A stretch of DNA of 64,000 bases. It comes from a virus. The stretch lies in the IMG/VR virus record IMGVR_UViG_3300017991_000048, positions 310,001 to 374,000 of that record; one strand, written 5' to 3'. Shown in pieces: positions 25,337 to 33,531 of this stretch. How positions within the stretch are numbered: the stretch's first letter is position 1; each line of letters starts with the position of its first letter. The notes beneath the pieces are model-generated. The model was not told the origin of the DNA. It saw only the letters and a program-made list of their open reading frames with translations, and searched no databases. The position numbers and the translations under genes are program-made.

Positions 25337-26310
25337 CAGGCTTCCCCACGGGCTCGCTTCAAATATGTCAAAGCCGTTTCTCTGACTTCGTGAGCGAAAT
25401 CCAATATTCGAATATTATCTTCGATCGTTGCTGTTGAGTCGAATGTCGCATCTTCTTGTAACTTCTCGACAAACTCATCGATATTACGATTTTCGGTTTC
25501 TATCCGTTCCTTCTTTTCAAAATCAAACACTTCTTCAGCAGGGGCTACATTTAAAGGAAGCAGTTCGATCCCAATATTAGAGCCAAACTCTAATAAAGCC
25601 ACCTGTGGGGTGCGAGTAATATTTTCATGCACCAGAGCGCCCCGCGAGACAGCGCCTTGATTCACAAAATGCTTGCCATCAATATCAACAACACCTTGAT
25701 CTTGGTGCCAGTGCCCGAAACACCAAACGTCGGGGCCATTGGGAGTTACAAGATCAGAATACCTAAACACAGGCTCCTTGAAAAACCCTTCGACATTTGT
25801 TGGAGGTGATCCGGACGCCAAAGCATGAACAACCGCTACCAAATAATCGTCTTCCGGTTGCTTCTGAATCTCCAGGAGGTCATTTATGGTACGCCTCAAA
25901 CTATAAGGCACCCCGACAACACGTACTTGTAAACCATCTTTCTGAAAAACCTCTTCCCGTAGTTGGCGAAAGACCCTGTAGACATACAAAACCCCAATCG
26001 GTTGCTGAACAACACTGTCAAGATTATTGTGTTTAATGTCGTGGTTACCTTCCACGTGGAAAACCGGACACTCATATTTGCTATGTATCAATCCGGTACG
26101 ATACATGGAAGCGTGGCTATTCTTACTCGCGCTCTTGATATGAAAATAGTCACCACCATCTAACACTGCATCAACTTTATGTTCGCTTGCCAGTTGTCCG
26201 ATCTGTTCCAGGTCAGACCAGATCTCAGCCGGGTAGTCGCCTTTCCAGGAGTCCGGGCTTCTATCAGAGACATGCACATCAGTGCGAAATATGAAAGCTA
26301 CTCTAGACAA
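25336..26310 (-). CDS. sbcD: SbcD/Mre11-like calcineurin-type nuclease
   Basis: A 324-residue metallophosphoesterase with the five standard motifs: RTDVHVSD (DxH), DGGDYF (GD), VEGNHD (GNHD), VVHAL (H) and FGHWHQ (GHxH). This is the nuclease partner of SbcC/Rad50, processing DNA ends and hairpins. It sits directly between the N-terminal SbcC half (26311-27525) and the PD-(D/E)XK nuclease, with no gap. The last 60 residues are helical and could bind the Rad50 coiled coil. Confidence 0.88.
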   Translation of the reverse strand: MSRVAFIFRTDVHVSDRSPDSWKGDYPAEIWSDLEQIGQLASEHKVDAVLDGGDYFHIKSASKNSHASMYRTGLIHSKYECPVFHVEGNHDIKHNNLDSVVQQPIGVLYVYRVFRQLREEVFQKDGLQVRVVGVPYSLRRTINDLLEIQKQPEDDYLVAVVHALASGSPPTNVEGFFKEPVFRYSDLVTPNGPDVWCFGHWHQDQGVVDIDGKHFVNQGAVSRGALVHENITRTPQVALLEFGSNIGIELLPLNVAPAEEVFDFEKKERIETENRNIDEFVEKLQEDATFDSTATIEDNIRILDFAHEVRETALTYLKRARGEA

Positions 26311-27525
26311 TTAATGATCATCCAATGTTAAGGGCCGATTACATTCGCGGCACAGCATCCCCAAACTATCAAATTCCTGTAATATCTCGGCCTCTTCTTG
26401 AAGCGTTCCCTTCAACTCCTGTTTTAACTGTAACAATGCTTGGGACAACTCATAGGCTTGGGTCGCCCATAAAACAATACGAAGATAAACATCTCTCGTC
26501 TCTTCCAGCGGACCGAACTCCGGAAGAGAAAGCAGTAAGAGCTTTTGAATCTTATCCAAAAAGGATGCGAGCACATCAACCTTGGACGCCCATTGAACTA
26601 GCTTTTCATATAACACCCCTGAGGATGAAAACGATTCCATTTCCGGGATTTCAATAGCTTCCAACCCTTTCAAAGCCAAGACCGCCTGGGCCTTGCCGTG
26701 AAGTTCAGCGACTAGCCGCTCCAAAGTTGTAAACTTAGAATCCTCTTCCTTCAAAGGGCTGATGTCAGGTACTTTTATCTGTTCGACCGCTTTTAAATCT
26801 CTAAGCTGTTGGCCAACGCTAAAAATAGCCTCTATAAATTGCTCCAACTGCTCCGCTTTCTCCTTAATAGCCTCTACCTGCTGGTAAACTTCCTCGACGT
26901 CTGATGCCTGACCCGCAACGCCATCCAACCCTTCATACCCCTCTAATGCTTCCGAGAGGTCTTCAATATCCTTCTCCCGAACCTTACGGGTGGCTCTGGC
27001 CTCTTTACGGTCTTTTTCGGCTAAACGTATGGCAACATTAATCTGATCCAACTTCGCCACGTCAGATAAAATATCAGCCGCTACCGTGCCGGGTTTATCT
27101 AAGATAAAAATAGGCTTGAACTGATCCGAAACCTGTAAAAGCCCTTTTTCTTTTTCCCCTAACTTAACGGGCGAGAACCCCGGAGTCAAAAAGTCTGGTG
27201 TGCCTCTCCCCACTACCGTGTGCTCTGTGCCGTTGTGTACATACCTGTTGACGGCATCCCCCTTCTCCCAAAGGAGATCTAAACCCTCCGCCTTAATATG
27301 AACAGAACAAAAGCACTTACAAGACTTGGCCCCTTTGATTACACGAGGGCAACTAATACTGTGTCTTACATAGTTATCAGCAGGGGAGCCCGTAAGAGCC
27401 GCTTTAATTGCTCTTATTACTGCGCTCTTGCCGATGTTGCTTCTACCGGCCAAAGCCGAAAAGCCATCCACATCAATAACTTGATGGGTTATAGATTGGA
27501 AGTTTTTAATTTCGACCCGGACCAC
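26311..27525 (-). CDS. SbcC/Rad50 N-terminal ATPase half ending at zinc hook (split gene)
   Basis: A 404-residue protein with Walker A GRSNIGKSAVI (about residues 28-35) and an N-terminal RecF/SbcC-like start (VEIKNFQSITHQVIDVDGF). A coiled-coil arm follows from about 165 to 390, ending in CRECNRPLTLDDH, where CxxC is the zinc hook of Rad50. The return coiled coil, signature motif and Walker B are missing and are found in a separate gene at 22243-22917. A CxxxxCxxC-like stretch near residue 65 (CPRVIKGAKSCKCFC) is an extra possible metal site. Confidence 0.84.
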   Translation of the reverse strand: MVRVEIKNFQSITHQVIDVDGFSALAGRSNIGKSAVIRAIKAALTGSPADNYVRHSISCPRVIKGAKSCKCFCSVHIKAEGLDLLWEKGDAVNRYVHNGTEHTVVGRGTPDFLTPGFSPVKLGEKEKGLLQVSDQFKPIFILDKPGTVAADILSDVAKLDQINVAIRLAEKDRKEARATRKVREKDIEDLSEALEGYEGLDGVAGQASDVEEVYQQVEAIKEKAEQLEQFIEAIFSVGQQLRDLKAVEQIKVPDISPLKEEDSKFTTLERLVAELHGKAQAVLALKGLEAIEIPEMESFSSSGVLYEKLVQWASKVDVLASFLDKIQKLLLLSLPEFGPLEETRDVYLRIVLWATQAYELSQALLQLKQELKGTLQEEAEILQEFDSLGMLCRECNRPLTLDDH

Positions 27526-27527
27526 AC

Positions 27528-28793
27528 TCAGCCACCACCGGACTCTTCAGTCAGCGCCTCTTCTACCTCTGACTCGATATCCGCCTCATCGTCACCCTCA
27601 AGATCGAAGCCTTCTAGCAATTCGTCTTCCTCCGTCAACTCACTACCTGCTTCTACAGCAGAAGCATTGACCGCGACTGCGAGCTTTGTCCGAAGAGCTT
27701 CAAAAACCTTGGGGTTTTCGATCAAGAATTGACGGAACTTGTCACGTCCCTGAAACTTCTTGTCGAGCAATGTATAGTAGGCTCCCGATCTCTTGATTAA
27801 TCCTTGGACGACGCCAGTCTCAATAATCGAGTAATAATCATCAATGCCCACCCCGTAACGGATGAACATCTGGGTTGAATGCCCCTGCTTTGCGTCCACC
27901 TTAGACTTGACTACTTTCACATCAGTCACGTTACCATATGGGAATCGACGCTTCTTACCGCTCATTGGGTCTTTTCGCTCGACAACTTCTGACTTGATGC
28001 GAGCCGTGCGAAGACGAAGGTAAGCATAGAACTTAATAGCCTTGCCGCCGCTCGTATTCTCAGCCTCGCCGTAGCTTTTACCGCCGCCAGTATTAATCAA
28101 TGCTCGTGTCTGATTGATAAAAACCAGAGCCGTGCCAGGATGATTCGGATCTGTTTTCTCTTTGTTGTCCGTGAGGCGGGGATACTTTTGCAGCCACGTA
28201 ACAAACTTCGGTAACTCCTTAGAGAACTGCCGCGCAAGAGCGCCGATCTTAGCTTCAGCGTCGAAGCCTTTCTCCATTTCAGACTTCGGCACCATTGCAG
28301 CTACAGAATCCACCCCTATAATATCGAAGCCAGCAGCGATGCCAATGAACATCATCTTCCAGCCCTCTTCCATATTATCCGGTTGGTAGACCAACAGCTT
28401 ATCCTCATCATAAGACAGCCCAAGTGCCTTGGCGTAGCTATGATCTAAGGAATGCTCAAAGTCGATAAATAAAGCGGCTCCGCCTGCTTTTTGCGCCTCA
28501 ACCATTGCAGAGATGAGTAATGTTGTTTTACCGCTCGATTCAGGCCCATATATCTCTATAATTCTACGCCTGGGAAGCCCTGGACAGACCAATCCCTTGC
28601 CGTCTTTAGTTGGGCTACCTCCAATCAGCATATCCACAGGAAAAGAACCCGTGGATACGTGCCCCAATGTCTTTGCAGAGGGCTGTAGTGGCTGTTGTTT
28701 TGTCGTTTTAAGAATAGTGGCTCTAGCCTTGGCCACCATCGTTGCCCTCTCACTAATGGGCTTCGTGCTCTTTTTTGTCTTTTTCGCAGCCAT
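27528..28793 (-). CDS. recA: RecA recombinase
   Basis: A 421-residue RecA. Walker A GPESSGKTT is at 83-91, followed by the RecA signature region (FIDFEHSLDHSYAKALG), the loop around VAAMVPKSE and ALVFINQTRA. It is longer than typical RecA because of a Lys/Thr-rich N-terminus (about 40 residues) and a C-terminal acidic tail. It catalyses strand exchange in phage recombination with the neighbouring RuvC-like and SbcCD proteins. Confidence 0.94.
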   Translation of the reverse strand: MAAKKTKKSTKPISERATMVAKARATILKTTKQQPLQPSAKTLGHVSTGSFPVDMLIGGSPTKDGKGLVCPGLPRRRIIEIYGPESSGKTTLLISAMVEAQKAGGAALFIDFEHSLDHSYAKALGLSYDEDKLLVYQPDNMEEGWKMMFIGIAAGFDIIGVDSVAAMVPKSEMEKGFDAEAKIGALARQFSKELPKFVTWLQKYPRLTDNKEKTDPNHPGTALVFINQTRALINTGGGKSYGEAENTSGGKAIKFYAYLRLRTARIKSEVVERKDPMSGKKRRFPYGNVTDVKVVKSKVDAKQGHSTQMFIRYGVGIDDYYSIIETGVVQGLIKRSGAYYTLLDKKFQGRDKFRQFLIENPKVFEALRTKLAVAVNASAVEAGSELTEEDELLEGFDLEGDDEADIESEVEEALTEESGGG

Positions 28794-28802
28794 AGATGCC
28801 TC

Positions 28803-29450
28803 TCACGTTTTGGGGAGTAATGAAAATCGAAAGTATCGCTGATCTTCTTTAAACACCGCGCCTGTCTTCACTGTCTCGCCTTTACGCTTCCCCCGCGTAA
28901 ATGTATGAATCCTTAAAAAGGCTCGATGTTCCGATGGAGTCAAATCTTCTTTGCCAATTTCGCCCCGAACAACTTTCCAAAACCGGGCAGTGAACCGGGC
29001 CACATGATAGGCATCTGCCTCATCAGAGTTCCATTTCTTAATTCCAGTGTCCGCTTTAGCTGCCTCAATCATATCCGACTTAAATAGTTTGCCCTTGCGA
29101 AGCTTCGGGTCTTCTTTCACCAACATCTTGAGAGTTCCAGGATCAAAGTACACCACATCTCGCCGCCGACTCCAGATAGCCTCATTGACCATCAAAAATA
29201 AGGCGTACAAACCCTCACTGTACAACTCTCCGAACGGAGGGGATTCCACACCGACCGTCTCGATCAATAGGTACCGGTCCAGCAAATCCTGTAGCTCTTC
29301 CCGTAATATTACATATCTTTCTACCCACATAGTTTTTGGCGTGGTAGACCAGCGGCCTTTAGCGAACACGCGGTCCTCACCCACCACTGTAGAATTGTGG
29401 ATGCACCAGCCGAATCCACGAAGCGATGGGTCGAGACCGAGCGTGAACAT
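28803..29450 (-). CDS. RuvC-like Holliday junction resolvase
   Basis: A 215-residue RNase H-fold protein. Acidic residues expected for RuvC are in MFTLGLDPSLRGFGW (Asp 7), ETVGVESPPFG (Glu, about 70) and WNSDEADAYHVARF (DExD, about 142). It would resolve branched DNA before packaging. It lies between RecA and a terminator-like hairpin at 29459-29477. Confidence 0.87.
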   Translation of the reverse strand: MFTLGLDPSLRGFGWCIHNSTVVGEDRVFAKGRWSTTPKTMWVERYVILREELQDLLDRYLLIETVGVESPPFGELYSEGLYALFLMVNEAIWSRRRDVVYFDPGTLKMLVKEDPKLRKGKLFKSDMIEAAKADTGIKKWNSDEADAYHVARFTARFWKVVRGEIGKEDLTPSEHRAFLRIHTFTRGKRKGETVKTGAVFKEDQRYFRFSLLPKT

Positions 29451-29458
29451 GGTAAAGG

Positions 29459-29477
29459 ACGGGGGCTGAGCCCCCGT
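29459..29477 (-). terminator. Terminator-like hairpin between SSB-like and RuvC-like genes
   Basis: A perfect 8-bp G/C-rich stem with a 3-nt loop lies in the gap between the two genes. It is not followed by a U-tract on either strand, so it is more likely an attenuator or RNA-end stabiliser than an efficient rho-independent terminator. Confidence 0.55.
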
Positions 29478-29482
29478 TCTGG

Positions 29483-30373
29483 TTATACCTGATCCAACAT
29501 ATCCTGGAAGTTGTCTGCCGTTATATCCTCAGTGGCAGAACCTCCAAGACCCAGTTTGGAACGTAACTGATCCGTGGTCATCTCACGGAAGGGAATCAGC
29601 TTGTCATACAAATTCACAGCATGAGCCAGCACAGCGGCCTTGAACGTGTCATTCTTCTGCCAGATAGCCTGACCAGCAAAGCTCACAGAGATGTTCTGAT
29701 ACTGAGTTTCTTTGCACTCCAGCTTGATATCCTGCAATGCCAACGACAGGTTGTTCTCACGAAGTCCGTCATTGAGCTTCCAGATATCATCATACACACG
29801 AGAGCTAAAACGCCAAGGAATAAGCTGTAGCTTGTTCTCCTTGATCTGTCTGGCAAGCGTTTCCTTATTCAGTGTGCCCTCTCCGTCTGTCGGGTAGATC
29901 AACAAAAGGGTGGTAAAGTACATCTTGGGCTCCGGTAGACGCTTCCAAATCGCGTCAGCGTCAGCCCCATCTTTACCAAGCCGAGAAATCACATAACCAA
30001 GACCGTCCTGGTAATGGGCTTTCATAGCCTTGAAATGAGCGACTGAAACGTCCAATTTATCAGTTTCAGTTAACTGGTCCGCGCTCTTCTCAAGTTCTTC
30101 CGCTCTCTGCGTAAGGGCGCGATTGGCGACCTTGGTGACATCTTCACGTGTCAGCCTTTTGCTATCCTTTTTGGCTGCTTTTATGGCATTCCGAACAGCA
30201 TTCTTATCATAGGTGTGAAAATACACAAATGCACACCTAATAACCTCGCCCTTCTTGGACATCTTCAGCCAGTCTTGTCGAGTTCCCCCCAATCCCTTCT
30301 CATCGGGGTCAAGAGCAACATCTTCATCAAAATCACTATACTCTTCTGGTAGATCATAATCTTCTTCGGCCAT
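29483..30373 (-). CDS. Probable single-stranded DNA-binding protein
   Basis: A 296-residue protein from the ATG at 30373, which has AAAGGAAAG just upstream. The N-terminus is very acidic; the core is mixed. The C-terminus is acidic, ending ITADNFQDMLDQV, similar in character to the acidic tips of T4 gp32-type and other SSB proteins. The recombination/replication neighbourhood and the structured leader (autoregulation is common for SSBs) support the call. I cannot see a definite OB-fold signature. Confidence 0.5.
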   Translation of the reverse strand: MAEEDYDLPEEYSDFDEDVALDPDEKGLGGTRQDWLKMSKKGEVIRCAFVYFHTYDKNAVRNAIKAAKKDSKRLTREDVTKVANRALTQRAEELEKSADQLTETDKLDVSVAHFKAMKAHYQDGLGYVISRLGKDGADADAIWKRLPEPKMYFTTLLLIYPTDGEGTLNKETLARQIKENKLQLIPWRFSSRVYDDIWKLNDGLRENNLSLALQDIKLECKETQYQNISVSFAGQAIWQKNDTFKAAVLAHAVNLYDKLIPFREMTTDQLRSKLGLGGSATEDITADNFQDMLDQV

Positions 30374-30421
30374 TGTCTTTCCTTTGTTCAGGTTGCTCTG
30401 GCCACGAAATGTCACTTAGAC

Positions 30422-30520
30422 TGGAAGCCAGAAACAACAGTTTTCAGTTGACAGGCTTGGTGGCCTTTTCCTACAGGTGTCGCGAAGAGCCTAATGGAGT
30501 TGGCTTCCAAGCCTGTCAAA
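30422..30520 (-). promoter_or_regulatory. Structured leader with two competing hairpins before SSB-like gene
   Basis: In the minus-strand transcript, a 13-nt segment (507-519 on the window, +30000) pairs perfectly with 448-460. An 8-nt segment overlapping it by two bases (501-508) pairs perfectly with 423-430. The order is A, B, A', B', so the two helices form either a pseudoknot or two mutually exclusive folds. The second helix lies closer to the start codon at 30373. A GGTGTAG motif is just upstream (30526-30532), where a promoter would be. This looks like a regulatory leader, perhaps for autogenous control. Confidence 0.6.
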
Positions 30521-30549
30521 AGCCGCCTACACCAAAACTACAAAATAAT

Positions 30550-31341
30550 TCATAGTTCTTCTAAAATAGAGACAATATCCCGCATCTCGTCGCTTATGGG
30601 GTCTGGCTCTACCACTGGTTGGGGCTCTGCTGGCTTGTCTGACTTCTCAGGCATAGGTTCTTCTGGAGACTCCAAAAACTGAACCACAGCCTCCTCTTCC
30701 GGGCTTGCCTCTTCTTCTGATTCCGGATCTTCAGGGATCTCTTCTGATTCCGGGTCTTCAGGACTTTCCGACTCATCCGCAAGCATATCGGCTAGTTCTT
30801 GCTCGTTCAGACCCTCATCTACAGCCATTCCTCCAACAGCCTCACCTTTGGTAGTGCGCTCATCGCCGTAAAAAGAGCCGCTTTCTATCTCTATTTTGAC
30901 AAGACGGCGTTGATCCTTGATAGCCGCCATGGTCGCGTGTAGCTCTCGGTTACGGTGATTCACAACCTTATACACAGATTCCAACTCATGCATCTGGTCT
31001 TTAAGGTCATTAATCGCCTCTCGCTGATTACGTAGCATAAAGCCAGCGGTCGCCTTACGGTCCTCTACGCTGGAGAGGGATCTCACCCGGTCACTGTTGG
31101 CAATCAAATCGTCGTACTCCAAAGAGTAGGCCGCTTCGAGTTTCCGCAATTCACTGCTGACAGCCAGCTTCTCTTGGCTTACCTCAGAAATCACCAAACT
31201 CACCCGGTTGAGGTAATTCCGACAGGTGGCAATGACGTCCTGAAAATAGTTAGGCCCTAACGAACCTGGATCTTTGTTAAGTTCCAGGATGTAGGTGACC
31301 ATTTCCTTGAAAATGGCGTCGATACGTTCTTCACTGAGCAT
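30550..31341 (-). CDS. Helical protein with acidic Pro/Glu-rich tail
   Basis: A 263-residue protein. Residues 1-155 are helical with coiled-coil character; residues 160-245 are low-complexity, with repeats of ESPEDPESEE. No domain recognised. Its start overlaps the RecD2-like stop by 11 bases. A GGTGTAGTAA motif precedes the ATG, though it lies inside the end of the upstream gene. Confidence 0.72.
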   Translation of the reverse strand: MLSEERIDAIFKEMVTYILELNKDPGSLGPNYFQDVIATCRNYLNRVSLVISEVSQEKLAVSSELRKLEAAYSLEYDDLIANSDRVRSLSSVEDRKATAGFMLRNQREAINDLKDQMHELESVYKVVNHRNRELHATMAAIKDQRRLVKIEIESGSFYGDERTTKGEAVGGMAVDEGLNEQELADMLADESESPEDPESEEIPEDPESEEEASPEEEAVVQFLESPEEPMPEKSDKPAEPQPVVEPDPISDEMRDIVSILEEL

Positions 31342-33526
31342 CCCCCTTACTACACCTAATTCGCTCTGAAGTTATCAAATCCCGTAAAATTGTGTTGCGC
31401 TGTATTACTTTATCGTTCGCAACCGCTTTCAAAACAGCATCGGCGTCCCCCAAAAGCCAAACTTTCTTCCGTGCCCGTGTGATAGCCGTATAAAACAGAT
31501 TCCTCTGTAGCATTACCCCCTGAGCTTTGACCAGAGGTAAAATAACAGTTTCAAACTCTTCCCCCTGGCACCGATGTACGGTTACGGCATAAGCCAGTTT
31601 CAACATGAATCCAGCTTCTTCTTTCGGAATGTCTACATTTGCATCCGGTGAATCTCCAACCCCATGTATCCGAAGTGTAAGGCTGTCCTTTTTAATAGAC
31701 ACTAGCTTTCCAATATCGCCGTTATATATGTTGAGCTTGTAGTCGTTTCTAATGACCATAAGACGGTCACCAATCCTAGTCTCAAACTCCGGTAGCTTCC
31801 AACTGGGTTGCCCGGTCTTGGGGTTGAGCTTGTCGCGCAACTTCGCATTCAGATTATCAACGCCAACGGTGCCCTCATACTTTGGAGACAGAACCTGGAA
31901 GTTGGCATCCCGGCCTTTAAGTTTAGCCGCCATTTCAACTATAAAGCCCACCATCATACTCTCGTCAGAAGCCGACACGAATTGGAACTCTGTATTTTCC
32001 TTCTTGGGTAAACCAAGGGGCGACTGTCCATTCCGAATCTGGTGAGCCGCCAACACAATATCACTCGTTTCAGCTTGACGGAATATATGCTCCAACCGAA
32101 CACGGGACAAAGCTTTACACGCAAGAAGCTCACGTAACACATTTCCCGCGCCGACCGATGGGAGTTGAGCATCGTCTCCCACCAAAACCAACATTGTTTG
32201 AGGCTCCAAAGCATCCAAAAGACGGTAAAACAACGCCTGATCTACCATCGAAGTCTCGTCTACAATAACCGCTTCCGTTTCCAAGGGCTCATTACTGTCA
32301 TGGCCCCAGTTATGCCCGTCATAACGGAGCGCCCGGTGTACCGTTTTAGCTTCGGTTCCAGTCACGGCTGAAAGACGTTTCGCCGCAATTCCTGTTGGAG
32401 CCATGAGCATATGACTTATTTTGAGTTGCCTAAAAAGATGAACAAAAGCTCGAATTAAAGTTGTTTTGCCTGTTCCAGGAGCCCCTGTTACCACTAATAC
32501 CCGATTGGCTATCAGCCGTTCTATGGCTTCACGTTGCATGTCAGATAATGTGATACTGTTGGCAGCCTCGTAATTTTGTAAAAAGATATCCAGGTCTATC
32601 ACCAATTCAGAAGACACCAAAAACCGGGACAGCATCTGTGCCGATCCTCGTTCGTAAAGATAAGTCTCTGAGGTGTAAACCCCTGTAGCTGCGTCAACTT
32701 TGAGAACCCCCTCTCTTTCCATTTCGCCCACAGCTTTGGAGGATTCTTCACCAAGGTTGTCACCAAAAGCAGGCACATTATTACGAAAAGCTAAGGTCTC
32801 CATTAGCTTCGAAATTTCCCCTCTCCGAACAAACAAATGCCCCTGATGGATTTGATCTCGGACAACCCATAATACAGCCCCTCTGATGCGCCGGGGATCT
32901 TCCGGTCCTATCCCCCGTGCCACACCCAAAGCTTCGGCCCGACGAAACGGAAACTCTTCAATCTCCATCAAGCGGTAAGGATCATCTGAAATAATCTCGA
33001 CAGCATCAGGCCCAAAACACCGAAAGATTTGAGCTATCAATAAAGAGTTGAAGCCATGCTTCTGGAGAAACTCCGAAAAAACTGCCATCCCCCGTATTGT
33101 TCTCCACCGGGAACTTGCAATGGCTAACGCCGCTCGTTCCTCTTCGTCTTCAGCAGCCTCAAGAATTTGCTCACTCTTGAGAGCTTCATAAATCCCGTCG
33201 CCCAAATCCCGAACTGTTCTTCGTAAAAGAGGCCAACTGTCAAAAACTCTCACACAGTTTCCCAAAAAGAACTGAGCATCTACAGCATTTCTGCACCAGG
33301 GAGTCCAATTCTTGACCTTGAACTGCTTCCCATACTTCTGATGGTTCCCCCACGCTCCACCTACCTCTAAGATTGCTCCTGGGATAAGAGCAGTGACGCC
33401 AAAGAAATCCCCGGAAACCTTAGTACGTTTCGGCTTCACGTCATCAGGTTCGTAAACACGAAAAGAAAGAATATGGAAGGGACCACTTCTATAGATCACC
33501 TTCTCGACGCGACCTCGAAGAAACAC
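31331..33526 (-). CDS. recD2: RecD2-like superfamily 1 DNA helicase
   Basis: A 731-residue 5'-3' helicase. An N-terminal OB-like region and HhH-type region precede the motor. Motif I is VTGAPGTGKTTL (about residue 340), motif II VIVDETSMVD (about 405), motif III LVGDDAQLPSVGAGN and motif VI AYAVTVHRCQGEEF then YTAITRARKKVWLLG. Length and layout match RecD2/TraA-type proteins rather than the RecBCD RecD. It would unwind DNA during replication or repair. Immediately follows ligA in transcription order. Confidence 0.92.
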   Translation of the reverse strand: MFLRGRVEKVIYRSGPFHILSFRVYEPDDVKPKRTKVSGDFFGVTALIPGAILEVGGAWGNHQKYGKQFKVKNWTPWCRNAVDAQFFLGNCVRVFDSWPLLRRTVRDLGDGIYEALKSEQILEAAEDEEERAALAIASSRWRTIRGMAVFSEFLQKHGFNSLLIAQIFRCFGPDAVEIISDDPYRLMEIEEFPFRRAEALGVARGIGPEDPRRIRGAVLWVVRDQIHQGHLFVRRGEISKLMETLAFRNNVPAFGDNLGEESSKAVGEMEREGVLKVDAATGVYTSETYLYERGSAQMLSRFLVSSELVIDLDIFLQNYEAANSITLSDMQREAIERLIANRVLVVTGAPGTGKTTLIRAFVHLFRQLKISHMLMAPTGIAAKRLSAVTGTEAKTVHRALRYDGHNWGHDSNEPLETEAVIVDETSMVDQALFYRLLDALEPQTMLVLVGDDAQLPSVGAGNVLRELLACKALSRVRLEHIFRQAETSDIVLAAHQIRNGQSPLGLPKKENTEFQFVSASDESMMVGFIVEMAAKLKGRDANFQVLSPKYEGTVGVDNLNAKLRDKLNPKTGQPSWKLPEFETRIGDRLMVIRNDYKLNIYNGDIGKLVSIKKDSLTLRIHGVGDSPDANVDIPKEEAGFMLKLAYAVTVHRCQGEEFETVILPLVKAQGVMLQRNLFYTAITRARKKVWLLGDADAVLKAVANDKVIQRNTILRDLITSERIRCSKGDAQ

Positions 33527-33531
33527 ACTAT

